Source: Chloroflexota bacterium (GTDB taxonomy: Bacteria; Chloroflexota; Limnocylindria; Limnocylindrales; CSP1-4). Taken from it: a stretch of 12,909 bases of DNA. Position numbers and translations under genes: made by a program. The DNA lies in NCBI GenBank assembly GCA_016200675.1, contig JACQEH010000180.1, positions 1 to 12,909 of the forward strand, in the 5' to 3' direction. Within the stretch, counting starts at the first letter, position 1. Each line of letters opens with the position of its first letter. The notes beneath the pieces are model-generated. The model was not told the DNA's origin. It saw nothing but the letters and a program-made list of their open reading frames with translations, and searched no databases. This document shows, one piece after another, positions 1 to 6,731 of this stretch.

Positions 1-1329
1 GACATGGACCTTGAGGTGCGGATTGGTCCGCATCGCCTCGCCGAGGTCGTTCACAACGGAAACGGAGCGGCCCTCGAATTCCTTGTACGACCAGGCCTTG
101 TGGACAGCGCCCGACAGGATCTCGTAGGGCAGGTCGTTCTCGTAGCCGAGCTCGTCCCGGACGTACTGGTTCAGGGCGGCCGTGTACGGCCCCAGGATGT
201 GCGAGTAGGAGGCATCGGCCGAGAACCTCTCCCGTCCGCCGTCAGGCTCGGAGGCCGTGAAGCGGGCGTCGAGGCGACCGACCGCGAGTCCCCGGTCACG
301 AAGCAGCTCGGTGAAGAATCGGACGTGCTCGATCCGGAGGTTCACCCGCTCGACATACTCGCGCCGGAGGCCCGTCAGGCGGGCGATCTTCGCAACGGCG
401 GCGCGGCGCTCGGCCGGTGCCAGCCGCGAGCCGCGGGCCAGGACGCGCGGGTAGTCCGCCGCCGCGTAGGCCTCGGCCTCGGCCACGACGTCGGCCAGTG
501 CCCGGCCGGGATGCCGGCCGTGATAGTGGGCGACGGCCGCGTACGTCGGCAGGTAGAGGACGTACGGGACGTCGTTGCCCTCGTGGAAGTCGATCGTGCC
601 GAGATCCAGGACGGAAGAGATGAGGATGAGCCCGTTGAGGAACATCCCGTGGCGGTCCTGGAGGTAGGTCGCCAGGCCCGCCGCACGGAGCGTTCCGTAC
701 GACTCGCCGGCCAGGAACTTCGGCGACAGCCAGCGGCCGTTGCGCGAGGTCCACAGGCGGATGACCTCGCCGACCGATTCGATGTCGCGGGTGAAGCCGT
801 GGTAGTCGCCTGGCTTGACGCCGTCGACGGCCCGCGAGTAGCCGGTCGCGACCGGGTCGATGAAGACGAGGTCGGAGTGGGCGAGGAGGGTCTCGGCGTT
901 GTCGGCGATGTCGTAGGGCGGCGGGACTCGATCGCCGACGTCGCCCGACACCACCCGTCGCGGGCCGAGGAGCCCGAGGTGGAGCCAGACGCTGGACGAC
1001 CCGGGCCCGCCGTTGAAGGCGAAGGTGACCGGTCGGGTCCGACGGTCGGCACCATCGAGGGTGTAGGACGTGATGAAGACGGTGGCCTTCGGCTTGAAGC
1101 CGGCGGCCTTGCCGTCCTCGACGACCTCCTCGCGGAGGACGATCCGACCTGTCCCCGAGGTATAGGCGAGCTTCTTCCGCCCGAGCGCCAGGGTGTGCTT
1201 CCGCTCGACGAGGTCGTCGGTCGGGTCGGCGGGCTTCGTGGCCGCGGACGTCGCGGCGTCCGCGGACGTTCCAGCCGCGGGCGTGTTCCCGGGTGCGGAG
1301 CTGGGGTCGGGGATGGCTGCGGTCGACAT
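1..1329 (-). CDS. S10 family serine carboxypeptidase-like peptidase (partial, 3' end beyond window)
   Basis: This is a predicted serine carboxypeptidase (alpha/beta-hydrolase fold, family S10). Seen in the translation: the oxyanion-hole motif FNGGPGSSSVW at residues 105-115, LGPRRV at 121-126, FIDPVATGYS at 156-165, and the nucleophile elbow GESYGT with the presumed catalytic Ser210. A long helical cap-like part follows, and the frame stays open to base 1 (443 codons), ending in PHLKVHV. The family's catalytic Asp and His lie further downstream, so they fall outside the window. I chose the ATG at 1329 because it begins just before an Ala/Pro/Thr-rich N-terminal stretch and has CATAAT 6 nt upstream, which suits a leaderless start; no Shine-Dalgarno is seen. 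No clear signal peptide is visible, so location is uncertain. It lies 109 nt downstream of pntB on the same strand. The family call is secure; the substrate is unknown. Confidence 0.88.
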   Translation of the reverse strand, partial: MSTAAIPDPSSAPGNTPAAGTSADAATSAATKPADPTDDLVERKHTLALGRKKLAYTSGTGRIVLREEVVEDGKAAGFKPKATVFITSYTLDGADRRTRPVTFAFNGGPGSSSVWLHLGLLGPRRVVSGDVGDRVPPPYDIADNAETLLAHSDLVFIDPVATGYSRAVDGVKPGDYHGFTRDIESVGEVIRLWTSRNGRWLSPKFLAGESYGTLRAAGLATYLQDRHGMFLNGLILISSVLDLGTIDFHEGNDVPYVLYLPTYAAVAHYHGRHPGRALADVVAEAEAYAAADYPRVLARGSRLAPAERRAAVAKIARLTGLRREYVERVNLRIEHVRFFTELLRDRGLAVGRLDARFTASEPDGGRERFSADASYSHILGPYTAALNQYVRDELGYENDLPYEILSGAVHKAWSYKEFEGRSVSVVNDLGEAMRTNPHLKVHV

Positions 1330-1335
1330 GGCGGG

Positions 1336-1341
1336 ATTATG
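1336..1341 (-). promoter_or_regulatory. Putative -10 hexamer for leaderless start of the S10 peptidase
   Basis: The minus strand reads CATAAT, one mismatch from TATAAT, ending 6 nt before the ATG at 1329. That spacing places a transcription start at or next to the start codon. No -35 box is recognisable at 16-18 nt. This is inference from spacing and from similar arrangements elsewhere in the window. Confidence 0.4.
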
Positions 1342-1350
1342 CCGGTGCGG

Positions 1351-1378
1351 GCGGCCACGGGCGCGCGGCCACGGGCGC
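1351..1378. repeat. Perfect 14-bp tandem duplication
   Basis: GCGGCCACGGGCGC occurs twice head to tail (1351-1364 and 1365-1378) with no mismatch. It lies in the 109-nt spacer between pntB and the S10 peptidase gene, just upstream of the putative -10 hexamer, where a -35 region would sit. It looks like a recent slippage duplication; no function is assigned. Confidence 0.85.
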
Positions 1379-1438
1379 GGGTTGCCGCGACAGGCGCGAA
1401 GGCGAACCTCCGCGATGTCAGGGAGCCGGCTCTGGACG

Positions 1439-2857
1439 CTAGAGCGCCTTCACGGCAGAGATGAGCTCGGCCAGGCCGGCCTTGGCGTCGGCGAAGAGCA
1501 TCCCCGTCTTGGGGTTGACGTAGAGCTCGTTATCGATGCCGGCGTAGCCGCGGCCCATGGACCGCTTCATGACGATGATCGACCTGGCGTGGTCGACGTC
1601 CAGGATCGGCATGCCCGACACGGGCGAACCGGGATGGCGGGCGGCCGGGTTGGTGACGTCGTTGGCGCCGATGACGAGGGCCACGTCGCAGCGGTCGAAC
1701 TCAGGGTTGATCTCCTCCATCTCCCTGAGCTGGGGATAAGGCACGTTGGCCTCGGCGAGGAGGACGTTCATGTGGCCCGGCATCCGGCCGGCCACGGGGT
1801 GGATGGCGTACTTGACGTCCACGCCCCGGCTCTCCAGGAGCTCGGCCAGCTCGCGGACCGCGTGCTGAGCCTGAGCGACGGCGAGGCCGTAGCCCGGCAC
1901 GACGATGACCGACTGGGCGTAGGCCAGCTGGATCGCGGCGTCGTCGACGCCGATCTCGCGGACCGAGCCGCCGGACCCGCTCATGGCACCGACCGTGCCT
2001 TCGCCCCCGCCGAAGCCGCCGACCATGATGTTGATCACGGATCGGTTCATCGCGTCGGCCATGAGCTTGGTCAGGATCGCCCCCGAGGCGCCGACGAGGG
2101 CGCCCGCGATGATCAGGACGGTGTTGTCCAGGACGAAGCCGGCCATGGCCACGGCCGTTCCGGTGAAGGAGTTCAGGAGGCTGATCACGACGGGCATGTC
2201 CGCCCCGCCGATGGGCAGGGTCATCGTGACGCCGAAGATGAGGGCCATGGCCAGGATGACGAACATGACCGGGACGCTGGCGTTGCCGAGCCAGAGGTAG
2301 ATCGCGGCGACGGCCACGATGAGGGCCAGGGCCCCCGTCACGAGCTGGCCGCCCGGGATCATCACCGGCCTGGACGGCGTGATCTTCAGGCCCATGAGCT
2401 TCCCGGAGGCGATCAGCGATCCGGAGAAGGTGATCGAGCCGATGACGATGTCGAGGACCGTCGGGACCGAGGTCTGGAGGGGGATCGAGGCGCCGGCCTG
2501 ACCCGAGAGGCGAAGGAAGTCGTCGATGGCGATCAGGGCCGCGGCGCCGCCGCCGACGGCGTTGAAGAGCGACACCAGTTGCGGCATCGCCGTCATCTTC
2601 ACGTTGCGGGCCATGTACAGGCCGAGGCCGCCGCCGAGGGCGATGCCGATCAAGATGATGATCCAGGCCGTGGTGCTCAGGCCCTTGTCGACGGCCAGCA
2701 GCACGAGCATCGCGGCGATCGCGAGGGCCATGCCGCCCGCCGACACGAGGTTGCCGTTGCGGGCCGTGGCCGGCGAGTTCATGCGCATGAGGCCGAGCAC
2801 GAACCCGGCCGCGCCGACGAGCCAGATGAGGCGAACGATGGCTTCGAGAATGTTCAT
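1439..2857 (-). CDS. pntB: NAD(P) transhydrogenase subunit beta (membrane dII + NADP(H)-binding dIII)
   Basis: This is the beta subunit of proton-translocating transhydrogenase, which couples hydride transfer between NAD(H) and NADP(H) to proton movement across the membrane. The protein has 472 aa, close to the 462 aa of the E. coli protein. Residues 1-270 are a series of hydrophobic helices (domain II). Residues ~290-472 are the NADP-binding domain III, with PGYGLAVAQAQ at 321-331, AGRMPGHMNVLLAEANVPY at 356-374, VIGANDVTNPAA at 395-406 and KRSMGRGYAGIDNELY at 431-446, all hallmarks of PntB. The ATG at 2857 lies 3 nt after the pntAB stop codon, so translation is probably coupled. It is the third gene of a complete pnt operon. 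No missing residues or frameshifts were seen. Confidence 0.97.
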   Translation of the reverse strand: MNILEAIVRLIWLVGAAGFVLGLMRMNSPATARNGNLVSAGGMALAIAAMLVLLAVDKGLSTTAWIIILIGIALGGGLGLYMARNVKMTAMPQLVSLFNAVGGGAAALIAIDDFLRLSGQAGASIPLQTSVPTVLDIVIGSITFSGSLIASGKLMGLKITPSRPVMIPGGQLVTGALALIVAVAAIYLWLGNASVPVMFVILAMALIFGVTMTLPIGGADMPVVISLLNSFTGTAVAMAGFVLDNTVLIIAGALVGASGAILTKLMADAMNRSVINIMVGGFGGGEGTVGAMSGSGGSVREIGVDDAAIQLAYAQSVIVVPGYGLAVAQAQHAVRELAELLESRGVDVKYAIHPVAGRMPGHMNVLLAEANVPYPQLREMEEINPEFDRCDVALVIGANDVTNPAARHPGSPVSGMPILDVDHARSIIVMKRSMGRGYAGIDNELYVNPKTGMLFADAKAGLAELISAVKAL

Positions 2858-2860
2858 CTC

Positions 2861-3178
2861 TCAGGCCGCCTTCTCGTCGGCGGCCTTGGGAGCGACCGGC
2901 TTCTTCCGGAACATCTGGAGCATCCGGTCGGTGACGACGTAGCCGCCGACGACGTTCATCGTCGAGAAGGCCACAGCCACCAGGCTGAGGAACTGGCTGA
3001 GCGTGTCGGTCGCCGACGCGGCGATGAACATCGAGCCGACGAGGACGATCCCGTGGATCGAGTTCGCGCCGGACATCAGCGGGGTGTGGAGGGTCGCGGG
3101 GACCTTGGAGATCACCGCGAAGCCGCAGAGGATCGCCAGGACGAAGACCGTCAGGGCGGCAAGGAGCTCGGGGTTCAC
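2861..3178 (-). CDS. pntAB: NAD(P) transhydrogenase subunit alpha part 2 (membrane domain)
   Basis: This 105-aa protein supplies the first membrane helices of the transhydrogenase proton channel, which are fused to the alpha subunit in E. coli but separate in many bacteria. About three hydrophobic segments are visible (residues ~4-25, ~40-57 and ~62-85). The motif HTPLMSGANSIHGIVLVG at residues 31-48 is the signature of this subunit. The GTG start at 3178 overlaps the pntAA stop codon (GTGA, 4 nt), a strong coupling arrangement that fixes the start. The C-terminus is a short charged Lys/Ala-rich tail. It is the middle gene of the operon. Confidence 0.96.
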   Translation of the reverse strand: MNPELLAALTVFVLAILCGFAVISKVPATLHTPLMSGANSIHGIVLVGSMFIAASATDTLSQFLSLVAVAFSTMNVVGGYVVTDRMLQMFRKKPVAPKAADEKAA

Positions 3179-4326
3179 GCGGCACCTCCGGCGGGCTGGA
3201 GCAGCTTCTTCACGGCCTCCGAGCGGATCTCGCCGCCGTGGGTGATGGTCACCGGACCGGCGATCTCGTCGGCCGGGTCCAGGTTCAGGGCGCCTTCCCT
3301 GACGAGTTGCAGGAGCAGCGCCGAGAGGTTCCGGGCGTAGAACGCCGAGGAGCCGACCGGCATCGTGGCCGGCAGGTTCTCCGGGGAGATGATCGTCACG
3401 AGGTTGTCGGTCACGACCGTCTCGCCGGCCTTCGACAGCTCGCAGTTGCCGCCGAGGGCGGAGGCGGCCATGTCGACGATGACCGAGCCGGGCTTCATCA
3501 GCCCGACGGCGGCCGCGGTCACGAGGACCGGGGGCTTGCGGCCCGGCACCTGGGCCGTGGTGATGACCACGTCCATGCCACCGATGACCTCATTGAGCTC
3601 GGCCTGCTGGGCGGCCCGCTCCTCGGCGGTCAGCTCGCGGGCGTAGCCGCCCGCGCCGGTGGCGTCGATCTGGGTCGTGAGGGTCACGAACCCGGCCCCG
3701 AGGGACTCGGCCTGCTCGCGGGTCTCGGGCCGGACGTCGTAGGCCTTGACCACGGCCCCGAGGCGCCGGGCGGTGCCGATGGCCTGGAGGCCGGCGACGC
3801 CGATCCCGAGGATCAGCACGTTGGCCGGCTTGGCCGTGCCGGCGGCCGTCGTGAGGAGCGGGAAGTAGCGGCCGAAGGCGTTGGCAGCCATGAGGACCGC
3901 CTTGTAGCCGCCGACGTTGGCCTGCGACGACAGGGCATCCATCGTCTGGGCCCGGGACAGGGTCCGTGGGATCGCGTCGAGGCTGATCGCGGTCACGCCC
4001 GCCCCGGCGAGGGCGGCCATCAGCTGGGGATCCAGGAGCGGTTGGAGCAGCCCCACCAGGGCCTGCCCAGAGCGGAGACGGACGGCCTCGGCCGCGCTCG
4101 GCTTCTGGACGCGGACGATCACGTCCGCCTGGCGGTACAGCTCGTCCGTCGGGACGAGTGTCGCCCCGGCGTCGGAGAAGGCCGAATCGGGGATGAGCGC
4201 GCCGAGTCCGGCACCCGCTTCGACGAGGATCTCGATCCCGGCGGCCGTGAGCTTGCCGAGGGCCTCGGGTACCAGGGCCACGCGCCGCTCTCCGGGCGCC
4301 GTCTCCCTGGCGACTCCGATCTTCAT
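3175..4326 (-). CDS. pntAA: NAD(P) transhydrogenase subunit alpha part 1 (NAD(H)-binding)
   Basis: This is the soluble NAD(H)-binding domain I of transhydrogenase, homologous to alanine dehydrogenase, with 383 aa. Seen: the N-terminal ETAPGERRVALVPEALGKL (residues 8-26), the RAQTMDALSSQANVGGYKAV segment (125-144) that contacts domain III in known structures, and the Rossmann nucleotide motif LGIGVAGLQAIGTARRLGA (173-191) followed by YDVRPETREQ (196-205). The ATG at 4326 is preferred over an upstream in-frame codon at 4350 because it starts the conserved MKIGVARE and has AGGTGG 5 nt upstream. It is the first gene of the operon; its stop overlaps the pntAB start by 4 nt. The 153-nt spacer upstream is probably its promoter region. 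Confidence 0.97.
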   Translation of the reverse strand: MKIGVARETAPGERRVALVPEALGKLTAAGIEILVEAGAGLGALIPDSAFSDAGATLVPTDELYRQADVIVRVQKPSAAEAVRLRSGQALVGLLQPLLDPQLMAALAGAGVTAISLDAIPRTLSRAQTMDALSSQANVGGYKAVLMAANAFGRYFPLLTTAAGTAKPANVLILGIGVAGLQAIGTARRLGAVVKAYDVRPETREQAESLGAGFVTLTTQIDATGAGGYARELTAEERAAQQAELNEVIGGMDVVITTAQVPGRKPPVLVTAAAVGLMKPGSVIVDMAASALGGNCELSKAGETVVTDNLVTIISPENLPATMPVGSSAFYARNLSALLLQLVREGALNLDPADEIAGPVTITHGGEIRSEAVKKLLQPAGGAA

Positions 4327-4331
4327 GAGCA

Positions 4332-4337
4332 CCACCT
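4332..4337 (-). promoter_or_regulatory. Ribosome binding site of pntAA
   Basis: The minus strand reads AGGTGG, with 5 nt (TGCTC) before the ATG at 4326. This site decides the start in favour of MKIGVARE over the in-frame codon at 4350. Confidence 0.7.
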
Positions 4338-4455
4338 GATATCTGGGCAAGGGTCGGGTGTGGGCCGCCGCGCCGGCTCGACGCCTGTCCCTGCTGCGTC
4401 GTGGGGCTCATTCGGGGCCGGATGAAGGATACCCGGCGCGCCCGCGGCATGCCGG

Positions 4456-4470
4456 GAGGCTTCCGGCCTC
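4456..4470 (-). terminator. Weak hairpin downstream of the FrnE-like gene (possible terminator)
   Basis: GAGGC (4456-4460) and GCCTC (4466-4470) are a perfect 5-bp inverted repeat with a 5-nt loop, 9 nt past the stop codon at 4480. A 10-bp palindrome CGGCATGCCG follows at 4445-4454. No T-run is present, so this is at best a weak or factor-dependent terminator between the membrane-protein trio and the pnt operon. Confidence 0.25.
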
Positions 4471-4479
4471 ATCCGATGG

Positions 4480-5166
4480 TCAGGACGGCCCGACCCGCTC
4501 GGGCTCCTTGAGCTCCAGGACCGTCGGAGCGGCCACCCGGAAGGCGCGCAGGGCGGCCAGCAAGGCCGGCCCCTCGGCCGGCGCGATCGCCCGCGACAGG
4601 CGCACGTAGACGGGCGAATCGGCGCCGATCGCGATCGTCGGCACCCCGAACACGCGGTAGCGGTTCCGGGCGGCTGCCCAGTCCGCCGCCAGGCGTGCCC
4701 GGGCCGGCTCGGCGAGGGCCGGGTGGGCGAGGGCCGTCGTCACGTACCCCGGCGGGAGTCCGGCGCGCACGCCCGCGACGTCGAGGACGGCCGGATCGCT
4801 GATGTCGAGGCGGGCCTCGAAGCGGGCCGCGTAGATCGCCCGCCGGAGGCGTCGCGCGGCGCCCGGGTCCGCCGTGGACGCCTCCACGATCGCGGTGGCC
4901 AGGAACGGGGCGAGCGACCGCCGATCCTGCCGGTCGCGGTACTGGGCGTAGTCGAGGGGCTGGTCCCAGATGCGCCAGGCGGTGGCGTCGGGATCGTGGT
5001 TGACCTGCTCGAGGGCGAAGAGGCGGTAGCGCACCTCCACGAGGCCGGGATCGAGGTCGTCCAGCCAGCACACGACCCGGTGCGAGTACGGGCAGTGGTA
5101 GTCCATGAAGACCTCGACGGGGAGCGGCCCCGTGGCGCCGCCGGCAGTCTCCTGCCCGGCCGTCAT
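4480..5166 (-). CDS. DsbA/FrnE-like thioredoxin-fold protein with CPYS motif
   Basis: This 228-aa protein looks like the DsbA-like thioredoxin superfamily (FrnE/DSBA, or related 2-hydroxychromene-2-carboxylate isomerase/kappa-GST branch). The first strand PVEVFMDYHCPYSHR (residues 16-30) carries the active-site position as CPYS (Cys25-Ser28) instead of CXXC. An alpha-helical insert occupies ~60-165, and the fold's cis-proline loop is FGVPTIAI (173-180, Pro176). The ATG at 5166 overlaps the stop of the upstream CPBP gene (ATGA), which fixes the start. A longer in-frame reading to 5238 adds only an Arg/Pro-rich shadow of that gene. No signal peptide is seen, so it is probably cytoplasmic. With one active-site Cys it would suit monothiol redox, glutathione/mycothiol-type transfer or isomerase chemistry rather than disulfide formation. 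The fold is confident; the function is not. Confidence 0.8.
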   Translation of the reverse strand: MTAGQETAGGATGPLPVEVFMDYHCPYSHRVVCWLDDLDPGLVEVRYRLFALEQVNHDPDATAWRIWDQPLDYAQYRDRQDRRSLAPFLATAIVEASTADPGAARRLRRAIYAARFEARLDISDPAVLDVAGVRAGLPPGYVTTALAHPALAEPARARLAADWAAARNRYRVFGVPTIAIGADSPVYVRLSRAIAPAEGPALLAALRAFRVAAPTVLELKEPERVGPS

Positions 5167-5918
5167 CCCCACGGGACCTGGCCGCCGGCCACGGCGACGA
5201 CGAGGGTCAGGATGTAGACGTGCCCGAGGGCGCTCCACCAGATGGATCGCGTCCGCCAGTCCAGCCAGCCGAAGACGATGCCGCCGAGGAGGGTCGAGAA
5301 GAGCTCGATCTCGGGCTTCCCGAGGTGGGCGAAGACGAACGGCAGCTGGGCCACCACGATGCCGAGCGGCCCGATCGTCCGGAGAAGGGTGAACATCAGG
5401 AAGCCCCGGATGAGGAACTCGGCCGGAACGAGGTCGAGGAGGTTCGTCACGAGCAGGTCGCCGGCCGGGGCGCCGGAGACCGCGTAGTAGGTCCGGAAGT
5501 CGGCGTTCGAGCCGACGAGCGCGATGATCGGCGTCATGACCGCGCAGCCGACGGTGGCGAGGCCGATCCCCCAGCGCCAGTCGCCCAGGCCCCAGCCGTA
5601 GCTCGCGAGGCGGTCTCGGAAGGCGAAGGCGATCACGAGAGCCGGGACCAGCCCGAAGAGGATCACGCGTTCGAGGGCCTGGTAGCGGATGGCCGATGCG
5701 GCCCGCCCGAGAGTCTGGACGTCCTGCGGGATGGCCGTCCGGGAGTAGTCGAAGAGGACGACGAGCGTCACGACGAGGATCGCGGTGGTGGCCCGGAGCG
5801 GCAGGTCGAGGCCCAGGACCGTGACGGTCCGCCGTTCGGCCGCGGTTCCCTCGTACGACGGTGCGGCGGTGAACCCCGCCCGGATCCGGTCCCCGAGGGT
5901 CGATGCGCCGGATGTCAC
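5163..5918 (-). CDS. CPBP family (CAAX protease/Abi-type) intramembrane protein
   Basis: This 251-aa multi-pass membrane protein belongs to the CPBP intramembrane metalloprotease family. Hydrophobic segments are visible at ~43-56, ~83-100, ~117-135, ~155-165, ~174-198, ~207-219 and ~228-245. Family motifs: motif 1 is PAEFLIRG (E167 and R171, but Ala166 where the usual EExxxR has the first Glu); motif 2 is FVFAH (F194...H198); motif 3 His is H233 in SALGHVY. The GTG start at 5918 overlaps the stop of the upstream gene (GTGA), and its own stop overlaps the next start (ATGA), so three genes are translationally coupled. CPBP members can be prenyl-protein proteases, bacteriocin-immunity or scaffold proteins. 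The altered motif 1 leaves catalytic activity open. Confidence 0.82.
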   Translation of the reverse strand: MTSGASTLGDRIRAGFTAAPSYEGTAAERRTVTVLGLDLPLRATTAILVVTLVVLFDYSRTAIPQDVQTLGRAASAIRYQALERVILFGLVPALVIAFAFRDRLASYGWGLGDWRWGIGLATVGCAVMTPIIALVGSNADFRTYYAVSGAPAGDLLVTNLLDLVPAEFLIRGFLMFTLLRTIGPLGIVVAQLPFVFAHLGKPEIELFSTLLGGIVFGWLDWRTRSIWWSALGHVYILTLVVAVAGGQVPWG

Positions 5919-6631
5919 CGCCGGCCGAAGCCGCGCGCCGCGGCCGTGGCGACCCTTGCCCCCAACCACGCCCCGAGCGACGCCAGGGCGACCGCGACGA
6001 CGACCAGCACGAACGACGTCCGGCCCTCGAAGTCGTGGATCAGGAGCGGGGTGATCGTGCTGCCGGCCATGAAGCCGAGGATCGCGCCGATCCCGGCTCC
6101 GGCGACGCCGGCAAAGCTCGTGGCGCTCGCGCCGAGACGGAAGGACAGCCGGCCACGCACCCGCCAGGTCTCGATCGCGCCGGCGACCGCGAGGCTCGCC
6201 GCGCCGGCGACGGCCACCCAGAAGCCCGGCTCGAAGTTCCCGCGGCCGCCGCTGTTGCCGAGGCCGGCAAGCATCAGCGACGCCGTCTGGTAGAAGTCGC
6301 GGAGGATGACCACGGCGGTCGCGCCGAGGATCGCCGGTCCGGCGACAAGCGGCACGATCCGGCTCGTCCATGCGCCGTCGAGCCACACGAGGACCGCCGC
6401 GACGAGGGCCATCTCCAGGACGAACCCGCCGTCGCCGCTGCCCTGGAACCCGGTGACGTCGGTCCAGCCCTCACCGGGCTTCCAGATCCGGAGGAACGGG
6501 AACGCCGCGCCGACGACGGTGACGACCGCCGCGGCGAGCATCACCGTCCGCAGGGGATCCCGCAGCGCGCCCGGGAGGGCGCGCCCGGCGGGCGGCGTGG
6601 GGGTCGGGAAGCGCAGGCGTTCGTGGGCCAT
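5915..6631 (-). CDS. Hypothetical six-helix membrane protein
   Basis: I do not recognise this 238-aa protein. It has a short, basic, Pro-rich N-terminus (1-27) and then about six hydrophobic helices at ~28-48, 70-86, 92-110, 136-154, 174-192 and 206-228. The loop after helix 1 (RIWKPGEGWTDVTGFQGSGDGG, 48-69) and that after helix 3 (RDFYQTASLMLAGLGNSGG, 111-129) are the only sizeable polar loops and probably face outside. The tail (RGFGRR) is basic, consistent with a cytoplasmic C-terminus. The ATG at 6631 is chosen because TACGGT lies 7 nt before it (leaderless pattern); an in-frame GTG at 6640 is the alternative. It is the first gene of a coupled trio with the CPBP protein and the FrnE-like protein, so a shared membrane-associated role is plausible but unproven. 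Confidence 0.75.
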   Translation of the reverse strand: MAHERLRFPTPTPPAGRALPGALRDPLRTVMLAAAVVTVVGAAFPFLRIWKPGEGWTDVTGFQGSGDGGFVLEMALVAAVLVWLDGAWTSRIVPLVAGPAILGATAVVILRDFYQTASLMLAGLGNSGGRGNFEPGFWVAVAGAASLAVAGAIETWRVRGRLSFRLGASATSFAGVAGAGIGAILGFMAGSTITPLLIHDFEGRTSFVLVVVAVALASLGAWLGARVATAAARGFGRR

Positions 6632-6638
6632 GGCGCGC

Positions 6639-6644
6639 ACCGTA
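6639..6644 (-). promoter_or_regulatory. Putative -10 hexamer for leaderless start of the six-helix membrane protein
   Basis: The minus strand reads TACGGT (TANNNT form) ending 7 nt before the ATG at 6631, which favours that ATG over the GTG at 6640 because the GTG lies inside the hexamer. No -35 element is recognised. Inference from spacing. Confidence 0.4.
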
Positions 6645-6686
6645 CCCCAGGGCCGTCGGGCGCGTCGCCAATGCGCTTGGGCGGGG

Positions 6687-6731
6687 GCCGGGCGACCGGT
6701 CTCGCCTTGGGGCGTCGCCGATCGGCCCGGC
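6687..6731 (-). terminator. Possible stem-loop at the end of the MBL-rhodanese gene
   Basis: GCCGGGC (6687-6693) and GCCCGGC (6725-6731) form a perfect 7-bp inverted repeat that begins at the stop codon of the MBL-rhodanese gene. The 31-nt interval can form an inner GCC/GGC hairpin. No T-run follows on the minus strand, so termination by this structure is only a possibility. Confidence 0.3.

Noticed and set aside
1193..3340. Very long open frame (715 codons) on the plus strand opposite pntB/pntAB; similar ones at 4-1464, 5903-8164 and 10141-12243
   Set aside because: These are antisense shadows caused by high GC and codon bias. They have low-complexity Arg/Asp/Gly/His composition and no recognisable motifs, while the opposite strand carries clear protein families.
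4327..4350. Earlier pntAA start at 4350
   Set aside because: The conserved protein begins MKIGVARE at 4326, with AGGTGG 5 nt upstream; the longer start has no such support.
5167..5238. Longer start of the FrnE-like gene at 5238
   Set aside because: The added residues are Arg/Pro-rich and lie wholly inside the CPBP coding region; the ATGA overlap at 5163-5166 is the natural start.
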